Assembly (NCBI RefSeq): GCF_027497995.1
Contig: NZ_JAODBT010000003.1
Span: 62,001 to 126,000 of the forward strand
Direction: 5' to 3'
DNA from: Stenotrophomonas sp. Iso1
GTDB taxonomy: Bacteria > Pseudomonadota > Gammaproteobacteria > Xanthomonadales > Xanthomonadaceae
Length of the DNA stretch: 64,000 bases
A model generated the notes under the pieces. It was given only the letters and a program-made list of their open reading frames with translations. It was not told the origin of the DNA and did no database searches. Numbering within the stretch: position 1 is the first letter of the stretch; every line of letters begins with the position of its first letter. Below are positions 28,501 through 37,948 of the stretch, piece after piece. Both the position numbers and the translations under genes were made by a program.

Positions 28501-28689
28501 GACACGGCTTTCGATCACCGCCGCCGAAGCACCGGTGTAATCCACCGACACCGAAACGATGGGCGGGTCGATGGCCGGCAACTCACGCAGAGTCAGGCGA
28601 TTGAACGACATCACGCCCAGCACTACCAACAACAGGCTCATCACCACGGCCAGTACCGGCCGCTTGATCGAAAGATCGGACAGCTTCAT
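25564..28689 (-). CDS. RND-type efflux pump, inner-membrane component (HAE1 family)
   Basis: Proton-driven drug/hydrophobe exporter of 1041 aa with the AcrB plan: TM1 at the N-terminus (IKRPVLAVVMSLLLVVLGVMSFN), two large periplasmic loops, and twelve membrane segments. The proton-relay Asp pair is in GLVVDDAIVVVENVQRRI (about residue 400), and the second relay is in the TM10-11 part (GLAAKNGILIVEFANQLRDEG). It overlaps the adaptor gene by ATGA. No outer-membrane factor gene is next to it, so it must borrow a TolC. The two-gene layout recalls SmeMN of S. maltophilia, but I cannot confirm that name. Confidence 0.92.
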   Translation of the reverse strand: MKLSDLSIKRPVLAVVMSLLLVVLGVMSFNRLTLRELPAIDPPIVSVSVDYTGASAAVIESRVTQVLEDALAGIEGIDTINARSTNGRASVSIEFTANRDIEAAANDVRDAVSRVADRMPEETRPPEIAKVESDADPIIWFNMSSSAMDTLELSDYAERYVVDRFSSIDGVAQVRIGGRQRYAMRIWLDRDQLAARGLTVGEVETALRNENVELPAGRIESADRDFTLRVERSYVAPSDFASIPLGKGNDGYVVRLGDVAKVELASSERRAYYRSNGEPGIGLGIVKTSTANALDVARLTRAEAERIGATLPKGTQIFVAFDNTTFIEAAVERVYWTLAEAMVLVLAVIWLFLGSLRAALIPAVTVPVCLVAAFIALFAFGFSINLFTLLALVLCIGLVVDDAIVVVENVQRRIDLGEPPLVAARRGTTQVAFAVIATTAVLVAVFLPVGFLEGNTGRLFRELAVALASAVALSAFVALTLTPMMASKLLKPHSEQKTSRLHGFINRQLGHVSAAYGRVLDKHVQRTWIFGLVMLAALGTSWGLFKLLPSELAPAEDRGSFQITIDGPEGAGYDYTVGQVQQVEQIVSRFVGPDEPIVRANPRVPGGWGNSEEMHTGRISVFLQPWRNRSEATTDVANDLQKELNNLSGVRVRTMVGGGLVRSMGQPFQIVLGGPEYAEIAQWRDRLLERMADYPGLVGADSDYKETRPQMRVNIDRQRAADLGISVTDIGRALETMMGSRRVTTFVDNGEEYDVLVQAGREGRTSPADLAAIQVRARSGELVPLSNLVSLSEVAEAGSLNRFNRLRAITISANIAPGHTLGETIAWVQDVAREELPDYAQIDWKGESREYQSAGGAVLLTFAMALLVVYLVLAAQFESFIHPLVIMLTVPLGVLGAFVGLYISGGTLNLFSQIGIVMLVGLAAKNGILIVEFANQLRDEGRNVHQAIVESSVVRLRPILMTSIATVVGAIPLVAAGGPGSASRGTIGIVVIFGVAVSTFLSLFVVPAFYALLAPYTQSPETVANELEKLEQQTPSVGGHA

Positions 28690-29768
28690 CCGGCGGTCGC
28701 CTGTGCAACCGGCGCAGCGGCCTTGGCCGGCTTGGCATCCTGGATACGGATGCCTGGGCGCAACTTGCCGGTGCCATCAATCACGATGCGATCTCCAGCG
28801 CTCAGGCCCTCGACGATTTCCACCACGCCGGAGCGACGGGTGCCGGTGCGGACATCCACGCGCTCAACGCTGGCATCGTCCTTCACCCGATAGACAAAGG
28901 AGTCACGCCCGACCTGCACCACCGCGATTTCCGGAATCACCAACGCTTGGCGCTCGGGACGGAACAGGCGCACGTCCAGCAGCATGCCCGGTCGCAGGGC
29001 GTGGTCTGCATTGGCGAAATCGGCGCGCACGGTGACCGCGCGACTGCCCGGATCCACCCGAGCCTCGACCGTGCTCACCTCACCTTCAAAGCTACGGCCT
29101 GGGTAGGCGATGCTGCTGCCCGTGACCTTGTCGCCCGGCTTGAGCGAGGCCAATTCGGCCTCAGGCACATGGAAATCAACGTGCACGCGCGAGATGTCAT
29201 CCAGCGTGGCGATAGTGGTGGTCGGGCTGACCAGCGAACCGGGACTGATCTGGCGGATGCCCATGACGCCAGCAAATGGCGCCCGTACCTGACGGTCGGT
29301 GATGTCCGCACGCATCTGCCGCACGCGGGCTTCGGCGCCGTCGCGGATCGACTTCTGCGTATCCAATGTGGAGTGCGCCACCAATTGCTGCGCGGCCAAT
29401 TCACGTTGCCGCAGGTACAGCCGGTCAGCTTCGGCAAAAGTCGCCTGGGCCTGGGCCAGCGCGGCCTGTTGTGCGTCGCCGCGCAGGGTGACCAGCGGTG
29501 TACCCGCAGTGACCTGCTGGCCGCTTTCAAAATGCACCTTATCCACGATCTCGCTGACCTTGGCAGTGACGATGATCGACTCACGCGCCTTGGCGGTACC
29601 AATGGCCTGCAGCGTGTCGCTCCATGCCGATGTCTGCACCAACTGGGTGGTGACAAGCACCGCCTCGCCCGCGCTACGCGGTGCTTCAGCGCTCTTTCGA
29701 TTGCAACCGGCCAATGCCAGCGCCAAGACAGTGCCACCCACAACGGTGACGGCAAAACGCCCCAACAT
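28686..29768 (-). CDS. RND efflux membrane-fusion (adaptor) lipoprotein
   Basis: Periplasmic adaptor of 360 aa, first gene of the pump operon. Lipoprotein signal with lipobox LALAGC (Cys22). Then barrel-sandwich half motifs (IVTAKVSEIVDKVHFESGQ and VRAPFAGVMGIRQISPGSLV) around a helical hairpin (about 95-150), a beta-barrel and a membrane-proximal domain. I choose ATG 29768 because it gives the lipobox; the open frame extends 90 non-family residues further. It ends in an Ala/Lys-rich tail. Confidence 0.92.
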   Translation of the reverse strand: MLGRFAVTVVGGTVLALALAGCNRKSAEAPRSAGEAVLVTTQLVQTSAWSDTLQAIGTAKARESIIVTAKVSEIVDKVHFESGQQVTAGTPLVTLRGDAQQAALAQAQATFAEADRLYLRQRELAAQQLVAHSTLDTQKSIRDGAEARVRQMRADITDRQVRAPFAGVMGIRQISPGSLVSPTTTIATLDDISRVHVDFHVPEAELASLKPGDKVTGSSIAYPGRSFEGEVSTVEARVDPGSRAVTVRADFANADHALRPGMLLDVRLFRPERQALVIPEIAVVQVGRDSFVYRVKDDASVERVDVRTGTRRSGVVEIVEGLSAGDRIVIDGTGKLRPGIRIQDAKPAKAAAPVAQATAG

Positions 29769-30052
29769 ACGCAGTCCCGCCTGATACACGATCCAGCAGT
29801 CTAACGACGGTAGATGTCGGCCGAATGTGCCGTTAGGGGGGGAATGCCGACTTGTGTCTGAACTGGAGTGCGCCAAAACCATGCCTTGGGCGGTCTGCGT
29901 TTTGCTTCGGCTCTGCCCCCCTTCTCCCGTTTGCGAGGTGAAGGCATACGGCTTACGAGCGACTGGCCCACGTGTGGCTGAACCCCGCGCAGGAGCGCGA
30001 TGTCCACAAGGCGGATGAGGTCTGCTATTTGCCGGCATTGCGACAGCGCGCC

Positions 30053-30082
30053 ACAGATGCCCCTCATACAGATGCCCCTCAT
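30053..30082. repeat. 15-bp tandem duplication
   Basis: ACAGATGCCCCTCAT occurs twice without a gap (30053-30067, 30068-30082). The second copy runs into the left REP-like unit. Confidence 0.85.
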
Positions 30083-30123
30083 CCGGTGCTGCGCACCACC
30101 TTCTCCCGCACGCGGGAGAAGGG
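30075..30123. repeat. REP-like unit, left arm of an inverted pair
   Basis: 49 bp that match the reverse complement of 30348-30396 at 46 positions. The differences lie in the loop of the CTTCTCCCG...CGGGAGAAG hairpin. Confidence 0.85.
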
Positions 30124-30171
30124 ACGTCAGGCGTAACGGCATTGCCCCGGCATCTGTCGGCCCTGAGCTTC

Positions 30172-30327
30172 GGCTTCGGCTTCGGCTTTGGCCTTGGCTT
30201 TGGCCTTGGCTTTGGCTTTGGCCTTGGCTTTGGCCTTGGCTTTGGCTTTGGCCTTGGCTTTGGCCTTGGCTTTGGCCTTGGCCTTGGCTTTGGCTTTGGC
30301 CTTGGCTTTGGCTTTGGCTTTGGCCTT
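30172..30327. repeat. Hexanucleotide tandem array, 26 units of GGCYTY
   Basis: Twenty-six in-phase hexamers: two GGCTTC, then a mix of GGCTTT and GGCCTT. Units 3-7, 8-12 and 13-17 share the same order (TTT, CTT, TTT, CTT, TTT classes), so a 30-bp higher-order repeat exists. Read as protein it would be (Gly-Phe/Leu)n on the plus strand and Lys/Ala/Gln-type repeats on the minus strand. Confidence 0.9.
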
Positions 30328-30347
30328 TTAGCACTGGCTCCGCTGCT

Positions 30348-30396
30348 CCCTTCTCCCGTTTACGGGAGAAGGTGGTGCGCAGCACCGGATGAGGGG
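30348..30396. repeat. REP-like unit, right arm of an inverted pair
   Basis: Reverse-complement partner of 30075-30123. Together the arms enclose the hexamer array in a possible long hairpin. Confidence 0.85.
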
Positions 30397-30523
30397 AGCT
30401 CTTCACGCCTACCGCCGTGATGCCGATGCTCACCGCTCGCAGTAGCCCAATGGCCTCCTCTCCCCCATCGGGAGAAAGGACGGCCCAAAAACACCAGCGA
30501 ATCGGTCTCGCAGCGCCTCCCTA

Positions 30524-32407
30524 TCAGCTCCGCTCCAACGCCTGCAGCACCTGCTCCACCATCGCCGGTACGCTGTCACTGTCAGCGCGCAGATGCAGCT
30601 CCGGGGTTTCCGGCGCTTCGTAGGGTGAATCGATACCGGTGAAATTGGGGATCTGCCCTGCCCGCGCTTTGCGGTACAGGCCCTTCACGTCGCGGGCTTC
30701 GGCGACTTCCAGCGGGACGTCGACGAACACTTCAATAAATTCGCCCGGCTCGAAACGCTCGCGCGCCATCTGCCGCTCCGCACGGAACGGGGAGATGAAG
30801 CTGACCAGCACAATCAACCCCGCGTCGGCCATCAGCCGCGCCACTTCGGCCACGCGGCGGATATTCTCCACGCGGTCCTCGTCGGTGAAACCCAGGTCGC
30901 GGTTCAGGCCATGACGGACGTTGTCACCGTCCAACAGGAAGGTGTGCCGGCCTTGTGCGTGCAGGCGCTTCTCCACCTGGTTGGCAACGGTGGACTTGCC
31001 AGCGCCGGACAAGCCGGTGAACCACAGCACCTTGGGCTGCTGGCCCTTGATACGAGCACGTGCGGGCTTGTCCACGTCCATATGCTGCCAGTGCACGTTG
31101 CCGGCCCGGCGCAGGGCAAAATCCAGCGTCCCGGCGGCGACCGTAGCATTGGTCTGCCGGTCGATCAGGATGAATCCGCCCAAGGCCCGATTCTGCGCAT
31201 ACGGAGCGAATGCCACCGGCTCGTCCAACGCCAGATTGCAGTAGCCCACTTCATTCAATTCCAAGCGTTTGGCGGCCAGCCGCTCCTGCGTGTTCACATC
31301 CACGCGGTGCTTGATCTCGCTGATGCTGGCCGAAACGGTGCGACTGCCAATCTGCAGCCAGTAGGGGCGGCCGGGCAGCAGTGCGGCATCGTCCATCCAC
31401 AGCACATGTGCTGCAAACTGGTCAGCCACTTCTGGCGGGTCGTCGGCGGCCGCGATCACATCACCACGGCTGACATCCACTTCATCAGCCAGCGTCAGCG
31501 TCACCGCTTGCCCGGCAATCGCAAGGTCCAATGGGCCATCCGCGCCCAGCACCTGCTTGACCGTGGAGCGGCGCGCGGAAGGCAACACCACCACCGCGTC
31601 ACCCACACGCACTTGCCCACCGGCGATGGTGCCGGCAAAGCCACGGAAGTCCTGATGGGGGCGATTGACCCACTGCACCGGCAGGCGCAGGCCGCTGGCT
31701 GCGTCACGCTCACTGAGCTGCACCGTGTCCAGATGCTCGATCAGGCTGGGGCCGGCATACCACGGCATCAATGCCGAACGCGCGGACAGGTTCTGCCCTT
31801 CCAGTGCTGACAACGGAATGGCCTGCACATGGGCGATGCCGAGCTGCTCGGCCAGCGCTTGGTATTCCTCGCGGATACGCGTGAACACCTCGGCGTCGTA
31901 GTCGACCAGGTCCATCTTGTTCACCGCCAGCACCACCTGGTCGATGCCCAGCAGGGAAATGATGTAGCTGTGGCGACGGGTCTGCGTCAGCAGGCCCTTG
32001 CGTGCATCCACCAGCACCACCGCGACATCCGCCGTGGATGCGCCAGTAGCCATGTTGCGGGTGTACTGCTCATGCCCCGGGCAGTCGGCGACGATGTACT
32101 TGCGACGGTCGGTGTCGAAGTAACGGTAGGCCACGTCGATGGTGATGCCCTGCTCGCGTTCGGCGGCCAGGCCATCCAGCAACAGCGCGTAATCAATGCG
32201 CTCGCCCTGCGTGCCATGGCGTCGGCTGTCCGCCTCCAATGCGGCCAGCTGGTCATCGAACAGACGCTTGCTTTCATACAGCAGGCGGCCGATCAAGGTG
32301 CTCTTGCCGTCATCCACGCTGCCGCAGGTGATGAAACGCAGCAGCGGCTTGGTTTCATGCTGCTGCAGGTAGGCCGAGATATCGGAAGAAGTGGCAACCG
32401 CGCTCAT
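30524..32407 (-). CDS. cysN: CysNC, sulfate adenylyltransferase large subunit fused to APS kinase
   Basis: Bifunctional sulfate-activation enzyme of 627 aa. The N-terminal part is an EF-Tu-like GTPase with G1 [25 protein letters not shown] (G3) and NKMDLVDYD (G4), which drives ATP sulfurylation with CysD. From about residue 440 the APS kinase follows: P-loop [27 protein letters not shown] and the lid Arg residues ([14 protein letters not shown]). The fusion is common in Xanthomonadaceae. The ATG overlaps the cysD stop (ATGA). Cytoplasmic. Confidence 0.96.
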   Translation of the reverse strand: MSAVATSSDISAYLQQHETKPLLRFITCGSVDDGKSTLIGRLLYESKRLFDDQLAALEADSRRHGTQGERIDYALLLDGLAAEREQGITIDVAYRYFDTDRRKYIVADCPGHEQYTRNMATGASTADVAVVLVDARKGLLTQTRRHSYIISLLGIDQVVLAVNKMDLVDYDAEVFTRIREEYQALAEQLGIAHVQAIPLSALEGQNLSARSALMPWYAGPSLIEHLDTVQLSERDAASGLRLPVQWVNRPHQDFRGFAGTIAGGQVRVGDAVVVLPSARRSTVKQVLGADGPLDLAIAGQAVTLTLADEVDVSRGDVIAAADDPPEVADQFAAHVLWMDDAALLPGRPYWLQIGSRTVSASISEIKHRVDVNTQERLAAKRLELNEVGYCNLALDEPVAFAPYAQNRALGGFILIDRQTNATVAAGTLDFALRRAGNVHWQHMDVDKPARARIKGQQPKVLWFTGLSGAGKSTVANQVEKRLHAQGRHTFLLDGDNVRHGLNRDLGFTDEDRVENIRRVAEVARLMADAGLIVLVSFISPFRAERQMARERFEPGEFIEVFVDVPLEVAEARDVKGLYRKARAGQIPNFTGIDSPYEAPETPELHLRADSDSVPAMVEQVLQALERS

Positions 32408-33318
32408 CAGAAATAGCCCTCCAGCTTCTTCTTTTCCATCGAGGCGGATTGGTCGTGGTCGATCAAGCGGCCCTGTCGTTCGGAGCTGGTGGACACCAGC
32501 ATCTCGGCAATGATTTTTTCCAGCGTGTCGGCGTCTGATTCAATGGCGCCGGTCAGCGGGTAGCAACCCAACGTGCGGAAACGCACCTTGCGCAGCTGCG
32601 GTACTTCACCCGGATGCAACGGCAGGCGTTCGTCGTCAACCATGATCAGGCTGCCGTCGCGCTCGACCACGGGCCGCTCGGCCGCCAGATACAGCGGCAC
32701 CACCGGGATATTCTCGCGGTAGATGTAGAGCCAGATATCCAGCTCGGTCCAGTTCGACAGCGGGAACACGCGCACGCTTTCGCCCTGGTGAATGCGGGCG
32801 TTGTAGAGGTTCCACAGCTCCGGACGCTGGTTCTTGGGGTCCCAGCGGTGGCGATCATTGCGGAACGAGAACACCCGCTCCTTGGCCCGCGACTTTTCTT
32901 CGTCGCGCCGTGCGCCGCCAATGGCGGCATCGAACTTCCACTTGTCCAGCGCCTGTTTCAGGCCCTGGGTCTTCATCACATCGGTATGCACGCTGGCGCC
33001 GTGCGTCACCGGGCCGATGTTCTGGGCGATGCCGTCCGGGTTGATATGCACCCGCAGCTCGGTGCCTGTCTCGGCCACGCGGCGGTCGCGGAAGGCGATC
33101 ATCTCGCCGAACTTCCAGCGCGTATCCACATGCAGCAGCGGGATCGGCGGCACGCCGGGGGCGAAGGCCTTCATCAGCAGATGCAGCAGCACCGAGCTGT
33201 CCTTGCCCACCGAGTACAGCAACACCGGGTTATCAAAGGCTGCGGCGACTTCCCGCAGGATGTGGATGCTTTCGGCTTCCAGCCGGTCCAGGTGCGACAG
33301 AGGTGCGTTGGCAGTCAT
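32407..33318 (-). CDS. cysD: CysD, sulfate adenylyltransferase small subunit
   Basis: ATP sulfurylase catalytic subunit of 303 aa, PP-loop fold with the pyrophosphate-binding motif [35 protein letters not shown] and the C-terminal end [10 protein letters not shown] are family signatures. Start at ATG 33318 ([17 protein letters not shown]). First gene of cysD-cysNC, divergent from cysJIH across a 196-bp promoter region. Confidence 0.96.
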   Translation of the reverse strand: MTANAPLSHLDRLEAESIHILREVAAAFDNPVLLYSVGKDSSVLLHLLMKAFAPGVPPIPLLHVDTRWKFGEMIAFRDRRVAETGTELRVHINPDGIAQNIGPVTHGASVHTDVMKTQGLKQALDKWKFDAAIGGARRDEEKSRAKERVFSFRNDRHRWDPKNQRPELWNLYNARIHQGESVRVFPLSNWTELDIWLYIYRENIPVVPLYLAAERPVVERDGSLIMVDDERLPLHPGEVPQLRKVRFRTLGCYPLTGAIESDADTLEKIIAEMLVSTSSERQGRLIDHDQSASMEKKKLEGYF

Positions 33319-33441
33319 TGCGTGGCGATTTGGAGGCGAAGCCCAGATGAAGGGTAACAGCGTGGCCGGGTGGACCCGGGGCAGGACGGCGAGTGTGGGC
33401 CGGCGGCCGGGCCGGTTGAAATAAACGCAGGGCATGAAGCG

Positions 33442-33469
33442 ATAACCGCTGGTCCTTTCCGCTGGACCA
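33442..33469. promoter_or_regulatory. Candidate CysB-type operator in the cysD/cysJ intergenic region
   Basis: ATAAC-CGCTG-GTCCT (33442-33456) keeps the left half and spacing of the palindrome found between cysB and cysG, and overlaps an inverted repeat TGGTCC-N8-GGACCA (33450-33469). It lies 45-70 bp upstream of cysJ. CysB control is inferred. Confidence 0.4.
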
Positions 33470-33514
33470 AAGAGCTATCTAGCATCCTTCATCCCACCCC
33501 AGACCGGACCGGAA

Positions 33515-35353
33515 ATGACCGCCGCCGCCATCGTTCCACCCAGCCCCTTGCCCGAGGACCGCAAGGTCCTGCTGTCGCGACTGGTGGAAGGCTTGGATGG
33601 CAACAGTTTGTGGTGGCTGTCCGGCTTTGCCGCCGGGTTGGCCCAGGGAAACCCTCCCCCGTCCCTGGCGATCATCCCCGGCGGCCAAGCCGCTGCACCA
33701 GCCCCGCAGTCGCGGCTTACGGTGATCTACGGCAGCCAGACCGGCAACGCCCGCCGTGCCGCCGAGCAGTTGGCCGCCGATGTGGAGGCCACCGGTCTGC
33801 CGGTGCGGCTGCTGCGCGCCGACGCCTACCCCACCCGTGAGCTGGCCACCGAGCGCCTGCTGTACATCGTCATCAGCACGCAGGGCGAAGGTGACCCGCC
33901 GGATGATGCGATCGGTCTGGTCGAATTCATCGCCGGCAAGCGCGCGCCCAAGTTGCCGCAGCTCAAGTACGCCGTGCTCGGTCTGGGAGACTCCAGCTAT
34001 GCCGAGTTCTGCGGCATCGCCCGCAAGCTGGACACACGTCTGGCCGAACTGGGCGCCACCCGTCTGCAGCCAGCCGGTGAAGCCGACCTGGACATCGAGA
34101 CCGTGGCCACTCCGTGGCGCAGCCAGGCATTGGCCGATGCCCGGTCCAACATCAGCGAAGCAGCAAGCCCCGCGCCCAGCAATGTCACCCCGTTGCGCCA
34201 TGCCAGCACCTACAGCGCGCAGCATCCGTTCACGGCCGAAGTGTTGTCGCGACAGGTCATCAGCGGCCGCGACTTCAAGGGCCCGGCCTATACCCGCTAC
34301 GGCGTTGCCGACAAATGGGTGCATCACCTGGAGCTGTCGCTGGAAGGTAGCGGGCTGCACTACGAGCCGGGCGATGCGCTGGGCATCGTGCATCGCAACC
34401 CGCAGGCGCTGGTCGCGTCGGTGCTGGCTGCCACCGGCCTGAATGGCGATACCGAGGTCACCCACGACGGTCACAGTCGGCCGCTGTCGCTGTGGCTGGC
34501 CGAGCACCGCGAACTCACCCGCATCTCGCGCCCACTGCTGATCAATGTGGGCGAGCGCAGCGCGCATGCCGAACTGGCACGCCTGCTGGAGCCGGAACAC
34601 AAGGCCGAACTGACCCGTGTGTTCGATGATCACCAACTGGTCGATGTGCTGCGCCGTTGGCCAGCGGACTGGAGCGCCGATGCACTGGTCAGCACCCTGC
34701 GCCCTGCAACCCATCGCCTGTATTCCATCGCCTCCAGCCGCAAGCGCGTGGGCGAGGAAGTCCATCTCACCGTCGATGAACTGCGCTATGACGCGCATGG
34801 CAGTGCACATCAAGGTGCTGCCAGCAGCTTCCTGGCAGCACTCGAAGAAGGCAGCCAGCTGCCGGTCTTCATCGAGCCCAATGAACGCTTCCGGGTCCCG
34901 GCCGACAGCAGCCGCGACGTCATCATGATTGGCCCGGGCACAGGTGTGGCGCCGTTCCGTGGCTTTGTGCAGGAACGTGCGGAGATTGGCGCAACCGGCC
35001 GAAATTGGCTGTTCTTCGGCGCACGCCACTTCAACAGCGATTTCCTCTACCAAACCGAATGGCAGGACGCGCTGCGCCGCAAGGAACTGCATCGTCTGGA
35101 TCTGGCGTTTTCGCGCGACCAAGCCGACAAAGTGTATGTGCAGCAGCGTCTGCGCACACGTGGGCGCGACCTGTACGACTGGCTGCAGAACGGCGCGCAC
35201 CTGTACGTGTGCGGCGCCATCAGCATGGGCAAGGATGTGCACGCCGCCCTGCTGGACGTGCTGCGCGAGCACGGCGGGCTGGATGAAGACGGCGCCCGCG
35301 ACTACCTGACACAGCTGCACACGGAGGGGCGTTATGGCCGGGATGTGTATTGA
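33515..35353 (+). CDS. cysJ: CysJ, sulfite reductase flavoprotein (alpha) subunit
   Basis: NADPH-dependent diflavin reductase (612 aa) that feeds electrons to CysI. A flavodoxin domain binds FMN (IYGSQTGNARRAAEQLA, STQGEGDPPDDA, LGLGDSSYAEFC), then an FAD-binding domain (RLYSIASSRKRVGEEVHLTV) and an NADPH domain (IGPGTGVAPFRGFVQERA, ...LYVCGAISMGKDV). The C-terminus GRYGRDVY ends with the stacking Tyr expected. First gene of cysJIH. Confidence 0.96.
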   Translation: MTAAAIVPPSPLPEDRKVLLSRLVEGLDGNSLWWLSGFAAGLAQGNPPPSLAIIPGGQAAAPAPQSRLTVIYGSQTGNARRAAEQLAADVEATGLPVRLLRADAYPTRELATERLLYIVISTQGEGDPPDDAIGLVEFIAGKRAPKLPQLKYAVLGLGDSSYAEFCGIARKLDTRLAELGATRLQPAGEADLDIETVATPWRSQALADARSNISEAASPAPSNVTPLRHASTYSAQHPFTAEVLSRQVISGRDFKGPAYTRYGVADKWVHHLELSLEGSGLHYEPGDALGIVHRNPQALVASVLAATGLNGDTEVTHDGHSRPLSLWLAEHRELTRISRPLLINVGERSAHAELARLLEPEHKAELTRVFDDHQLVDVLRRWPADWSADALVSTLRPATHRLYSIASSRKRVGEEVHLTVDELRYDAHGSAHQGAASSFLAALEEGSQLPVFIEPNERFRVPADSSRDVIMIGPGTGVAPFRGFVQERAEIGATGRNWLFFGARHFNSDFLYQTEWQDALRRKELHRLDLAFSRDQADKVYVQQRLRTRGRDLYDWLQNGAHLYVCGAISMGKDVHAALLDVLREHGGLDEDGARDYLTQLHTEGRYGRDVY

Positions 35354-35443
35354 CGGTTGAGCGGTGTCGCCGCGACGTGCGGCGATGCGGGCTTTGCGCC
35401 TGAAAGGCGTTCCTACACACGTTCCAAGCATGGCGAACAGAAC

Positions 35444-37150
35444 ATGAGCACCCACTCCGTCGAATCCATCAAAGCCGAAAGCAACCGCCTGCGTGGTTCG
35501 CTGTTGGAGAGTCTGGCCGATCCGATCACCGGCGCATTGCGTGAGGACGACCAGACCCTGATCAAGTACCACGGCAGCTATCAGCAGGATGACCGCGATG
35601 TACGCGACGAGCGCCGCCGCCAGAAGCTGGAGCCTGCCTATCAGTTCATGATCCGCACGCGCACGCCCGGCGGTGTCATCAGCCCGGCGCAGTGGCTCAA
35701 GCTGGACAGCATCGCCACCCGCTACGGCAATCATTCGCTGCGCATCACCACCCGCCAGGCATTCCAGTTCCACGGCGTGATCAAGCGCGAACTGAAGGCG
35801 ACCATGCAGGCGATCAATGCCGCGCTGATCGACACGCTGGCCGCCTGCGGCGACGTCAATCGCAACGTGCTGGTGGCCGCAAACCCACTGCTGTCCAGCG
35901 CCCATGCAACCCTGTATGCCGATGCGGCGCGCACCTCCGAGCACCTGCTGCCCAACACCCGCGCCTATTACGAAATCTGGCTGGATGAAGAACGCGTGGC
36001 CGGCAGTGGTGCCGAGGAAGAGCCGATCTACGGCGACCGTTACCTGCCGCGCAAGTTCAAGATTGGCTTTGCATTACCGCCAGTCAACGACGTGGACGTG
36101 TTCGCCAATGACCTGGGCTTCATCGGCGTGATGGACGGCGCCGGTGAACTGCTGGGGTATGACGTCAGCATCGGCGGTGGCATGGGCGCTACGCATGGTG
36201 ATGCGGAAACCTATCCTCGCATCGCCAACCTCGTCGGTTTCATTCCGCGCGACGCGCTGCTGGATGTCGCCACCGCCGTGGTCACCACCCAACGCGACCT
36301 TGGCAACCGCGAGCTGCGCAAGCGTGCGCGCTTCAAGTACACCATCGACGATCATGGTCTGGACACCGTGATCGCCGAGATCGAGCGCCGCGCAGGCATC
36401 GCTTTTGTACCCAGCCGCTCGCAACCGTTCGCCCATAACGGTGACCGCTATGGCTGGAATGCAGGTGACGATGGCCGCTGGCATCTGACCCTGTCGCTGC
36501 CGGCCGGCCGCATCGCCGACCTGCCAGGCGCATCGCACCTGACCGCACTGCGCGAAATCGCTCGCTTCCACGAAGGCGAATTCCGCATGACCGGCAACCA
36601 GAACCTGGTCATCGCAGGCGTGCCGGCCGATCAGCGCGACCGCGTTGATGCGCTGGTGAAGGACGCCGGCCTGGATGCTGGCAATCAAGCCCCCACTGCA
36701 TTGGCACGCGCGGCGATGGCTTGCGTTGCCCTGCCCACCTGCGGCTTGGCAATGGCCGAAGCCGAGCGTTACCTGCCAGATTTCAGCGCAAAACTGCAGC
36801 CATTGCTTGAACAGAATGGGCTGGCCGACGCACCGATCCTGCTGCGCATTTCCGGCTGCCCGAACGGCTGTTCGCGCCCGTACCTGGGCGAAATCGCCCT
36901 CGTCGGCAAAGCACCGGGCCGCTACAACCTGATGCTCGGTGCCGACCACCGCGGCCAGCGCTTGAACACGCTGTACCGCGAAAACATCACCGAGCCGGAC
37001 ATCCTTGCCGCGCTGGAACCGCTATTCGCACGCTATGCCGGCGAGCGTTCCCGTGATGAGGGCTTCGGCGACTTTCTCCACCGCGCCGGCATCGTCGGCC
37101 TGCCGTCCTACCCTACCCACCGCCAGATTCCCGTGGAACTGCACGCATGA
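35444..37150 (+). CDS. cysI: CysI, sulfite reductase hemoprotein (beta) subunit
   Basis: Siroheme/4Fe-4S enzyme (568 aa) that reduces sulfite to sulfide with six electrons from CysJ. The cluster and siroheme ligands are seen as Cys-x5-Cys ([17 protein letters not shown]) and Cys-x3-Cys ([14 protein letters not shown]). The ferredoxin-like HTTRQAFQ-type segment is present as [16 protein letters not shown] 35444 gives the usual start; 29 upstream residues in frame are not conserved-looking. A REP-like unit (near 35393-35420) lies between cysJ and cysI. The stop overlaps the cysH start (ATGA). Confidence 0.96.
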   Translation: MSTHSVESIKAESNRLRGSLLESLADPITGALREDDQTLIKYHGSYQQDDRDVRDERRRQKLEPAYQFMIRTRTPGGVISPAQWLKLDSIATRYGNHSLRITTRQAFQFHGVIKRELKATMQAINAALIDTLAACGDVNRNVLVAANPLLSSAHATLYADAARTSEHLLPNTRAYYEIWLDEERVAGSGAEEEPIYGDRYLPRKFKIGFALPPVNDVDVFANDLGFIGVMDGAGELLGYDVSIGGGMGATHGDAETYPRIANLVGFIPRDALLDVATAVVTTQRDLGNRELRKRARFKYTIDDHGLDTVIAEIERRAGIAFVPSRSQPFAHNGDRYGWNAGDDGRWHLTLSLPAGRIADLPGASHLTALREIARFHEGEFRMTGNQNLVIAGVPADQRDRVDALVKDAGLDAGNQAPTALARAAMACVALPTCGLAMAEAERYLPDFSAKLQPLLEQNGLADAPILLRISGCPNGCSRPYLGEIALVGKAPGRYNLMLGADHRGQRLNTLYRENITEPDILAALEPLFARYAGERSRDEGFGDFLHRAGIVGLPSYPTHRQIPVELHA

Positions 37151-37878
37151 GCGCCCTGCCCCGATCCTTGAACGATTCCGTTACCACGCTGCCGGACGAC
37201 CTGGGCCCGCTCAACGCCGAACTGGATGCAATGGATGCGCAAGCCCGCGTGCGCTGGGCACTGCAGAACGCACCTGGCGCGCATGTCCTGTCGTCGAGTT
37301 TTGGCGCGCAGTCAGCCGTGACCCTGCATCTGTTGGCCAGCCAGCACCCGGACATCCCGGTGATCCTGATCGACACCGGATACCTGTTCCCGGAAACCTA
37401 CCGCTTCGCCGACGAACTGACCGACCGCCTCAAGCTCAACCTCAAGGTCTACCGCCCGCTGGTCAGCCGCGCGTGGATGGAAGCCCGCCATGGTCGCCTG
37501 TGGGAACAAGGCGTGGTTGGCATCGAGCAGTACAACAACCTGCGCAAGGTTGAGCCGATGAAGCGGGCGCTGGATGACCTGCAGGTCGGCACCTGGTTCA
37601 CCGGCCTGCGCCGCAGCCAGTCGGCAAGCCGCTCCAGCACGCCAGTGCTGCAGCGTCGTGGCGAGCGTTACAAGGTCAACCCGATCGCCGACTGGAATGA
37701 TCGCGACGTGTGGAAGTACCTGCAGGAGCACCAGCTGCCTTATCACCCCTTATGGGAGCAGGGTTACGTCTCGATCGGCGATTTCCACACCACCCGCCGC
37801 TGGGAACCGGGCATGCGCGAAGAGGACACCCGCTTCTTCGGCCTCAAGCGCGAGTGCGGGCTGCACGAAGAGATCTGA
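37147..37878 (+). CDS. cysH: CysH, PAPS reductase
   Basis: Thioredoxin-dependent reductase of PAPS to sulfite (243 aa). PP-loop fold with [44 protein letters not shown] and the catalytic Cys in ECGLHEEI at the C-terminus. The CysCys...CysxxCys motif of APS reductases is absent, so the substrate should be PAPS. That agrees with the APS kinase domain fused to CysN in the divergent operon. Confidence 0.95.
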   Translation: MSALPRSLNDSVTTLPDDLGPLNAELDAMDAQARVRWALQNAPGAHVLSSSFGAQSAVTLHLLASQHPDIPVILIDTGYLFPETYRFADELTDRLKLNLKVYRPLVSRAWMEARHGRLWEQGVVGIEQYNNLRKVEPMKRALDDLQVGTWFTGLRRSQSASRSSTPVLQRRGERYKVNPIADWNDRDVWKYLQEHQLPYHPLWEQGYVSIGDFHTTRRWEPGMREEDTRFFGLKRECGLHEEI

Positions 37879-37948
37879 GCAGGATGCAGTGAAGGACCGG
37901 GGGAACCGGGCTGCTGGAAAAGAAGCCCGGCGTGCAGAATCCCGCCAT

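Larger units (their letters stand above)
29769..30523. other. Repeat-rich non-coding region (about 755 bp)
   Basis: Lies between the efflux operon and cysNC, both on the minus strand. It holds a degenerate REP-like piece (29918-29945), a 15-bp tandem duplication (30053-30082), an inverted pair of REP-like units (30075-30123 and 30348-30396), a hexamer array (30172-30327) and a partial REP-like hairpin near 30466. Open frames across it (Gln/Ser/Gly on one strand, Gly/Phe/Leu on the other) are products of the repeat and have no family features. Confidence 0.75.

Noticed and set aside
30172-30327. Possible CRISPR array
   Set aside because: The units are six bases long with no spacers and there are no cas genes; it is a simple tandem repeat.
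30142-30420. Gly-Phe/Gly-Leu repeat protein, and the Gln/Ser-Gly repeat frame on the other strand
   Set aside because: Both are read-through of the hexamer array and the REP arms; no ribosome site, no signal peptide, no flanking unique domain.
33479-35944. Long minus-strand frame of 821 codons over cysJ and the start of cysI
   Set aside because: It is antisense to well-recognised flavoprotein and hemoprotein genes, has a His/Gln/Ala-rich shadow composition and no family motifs.
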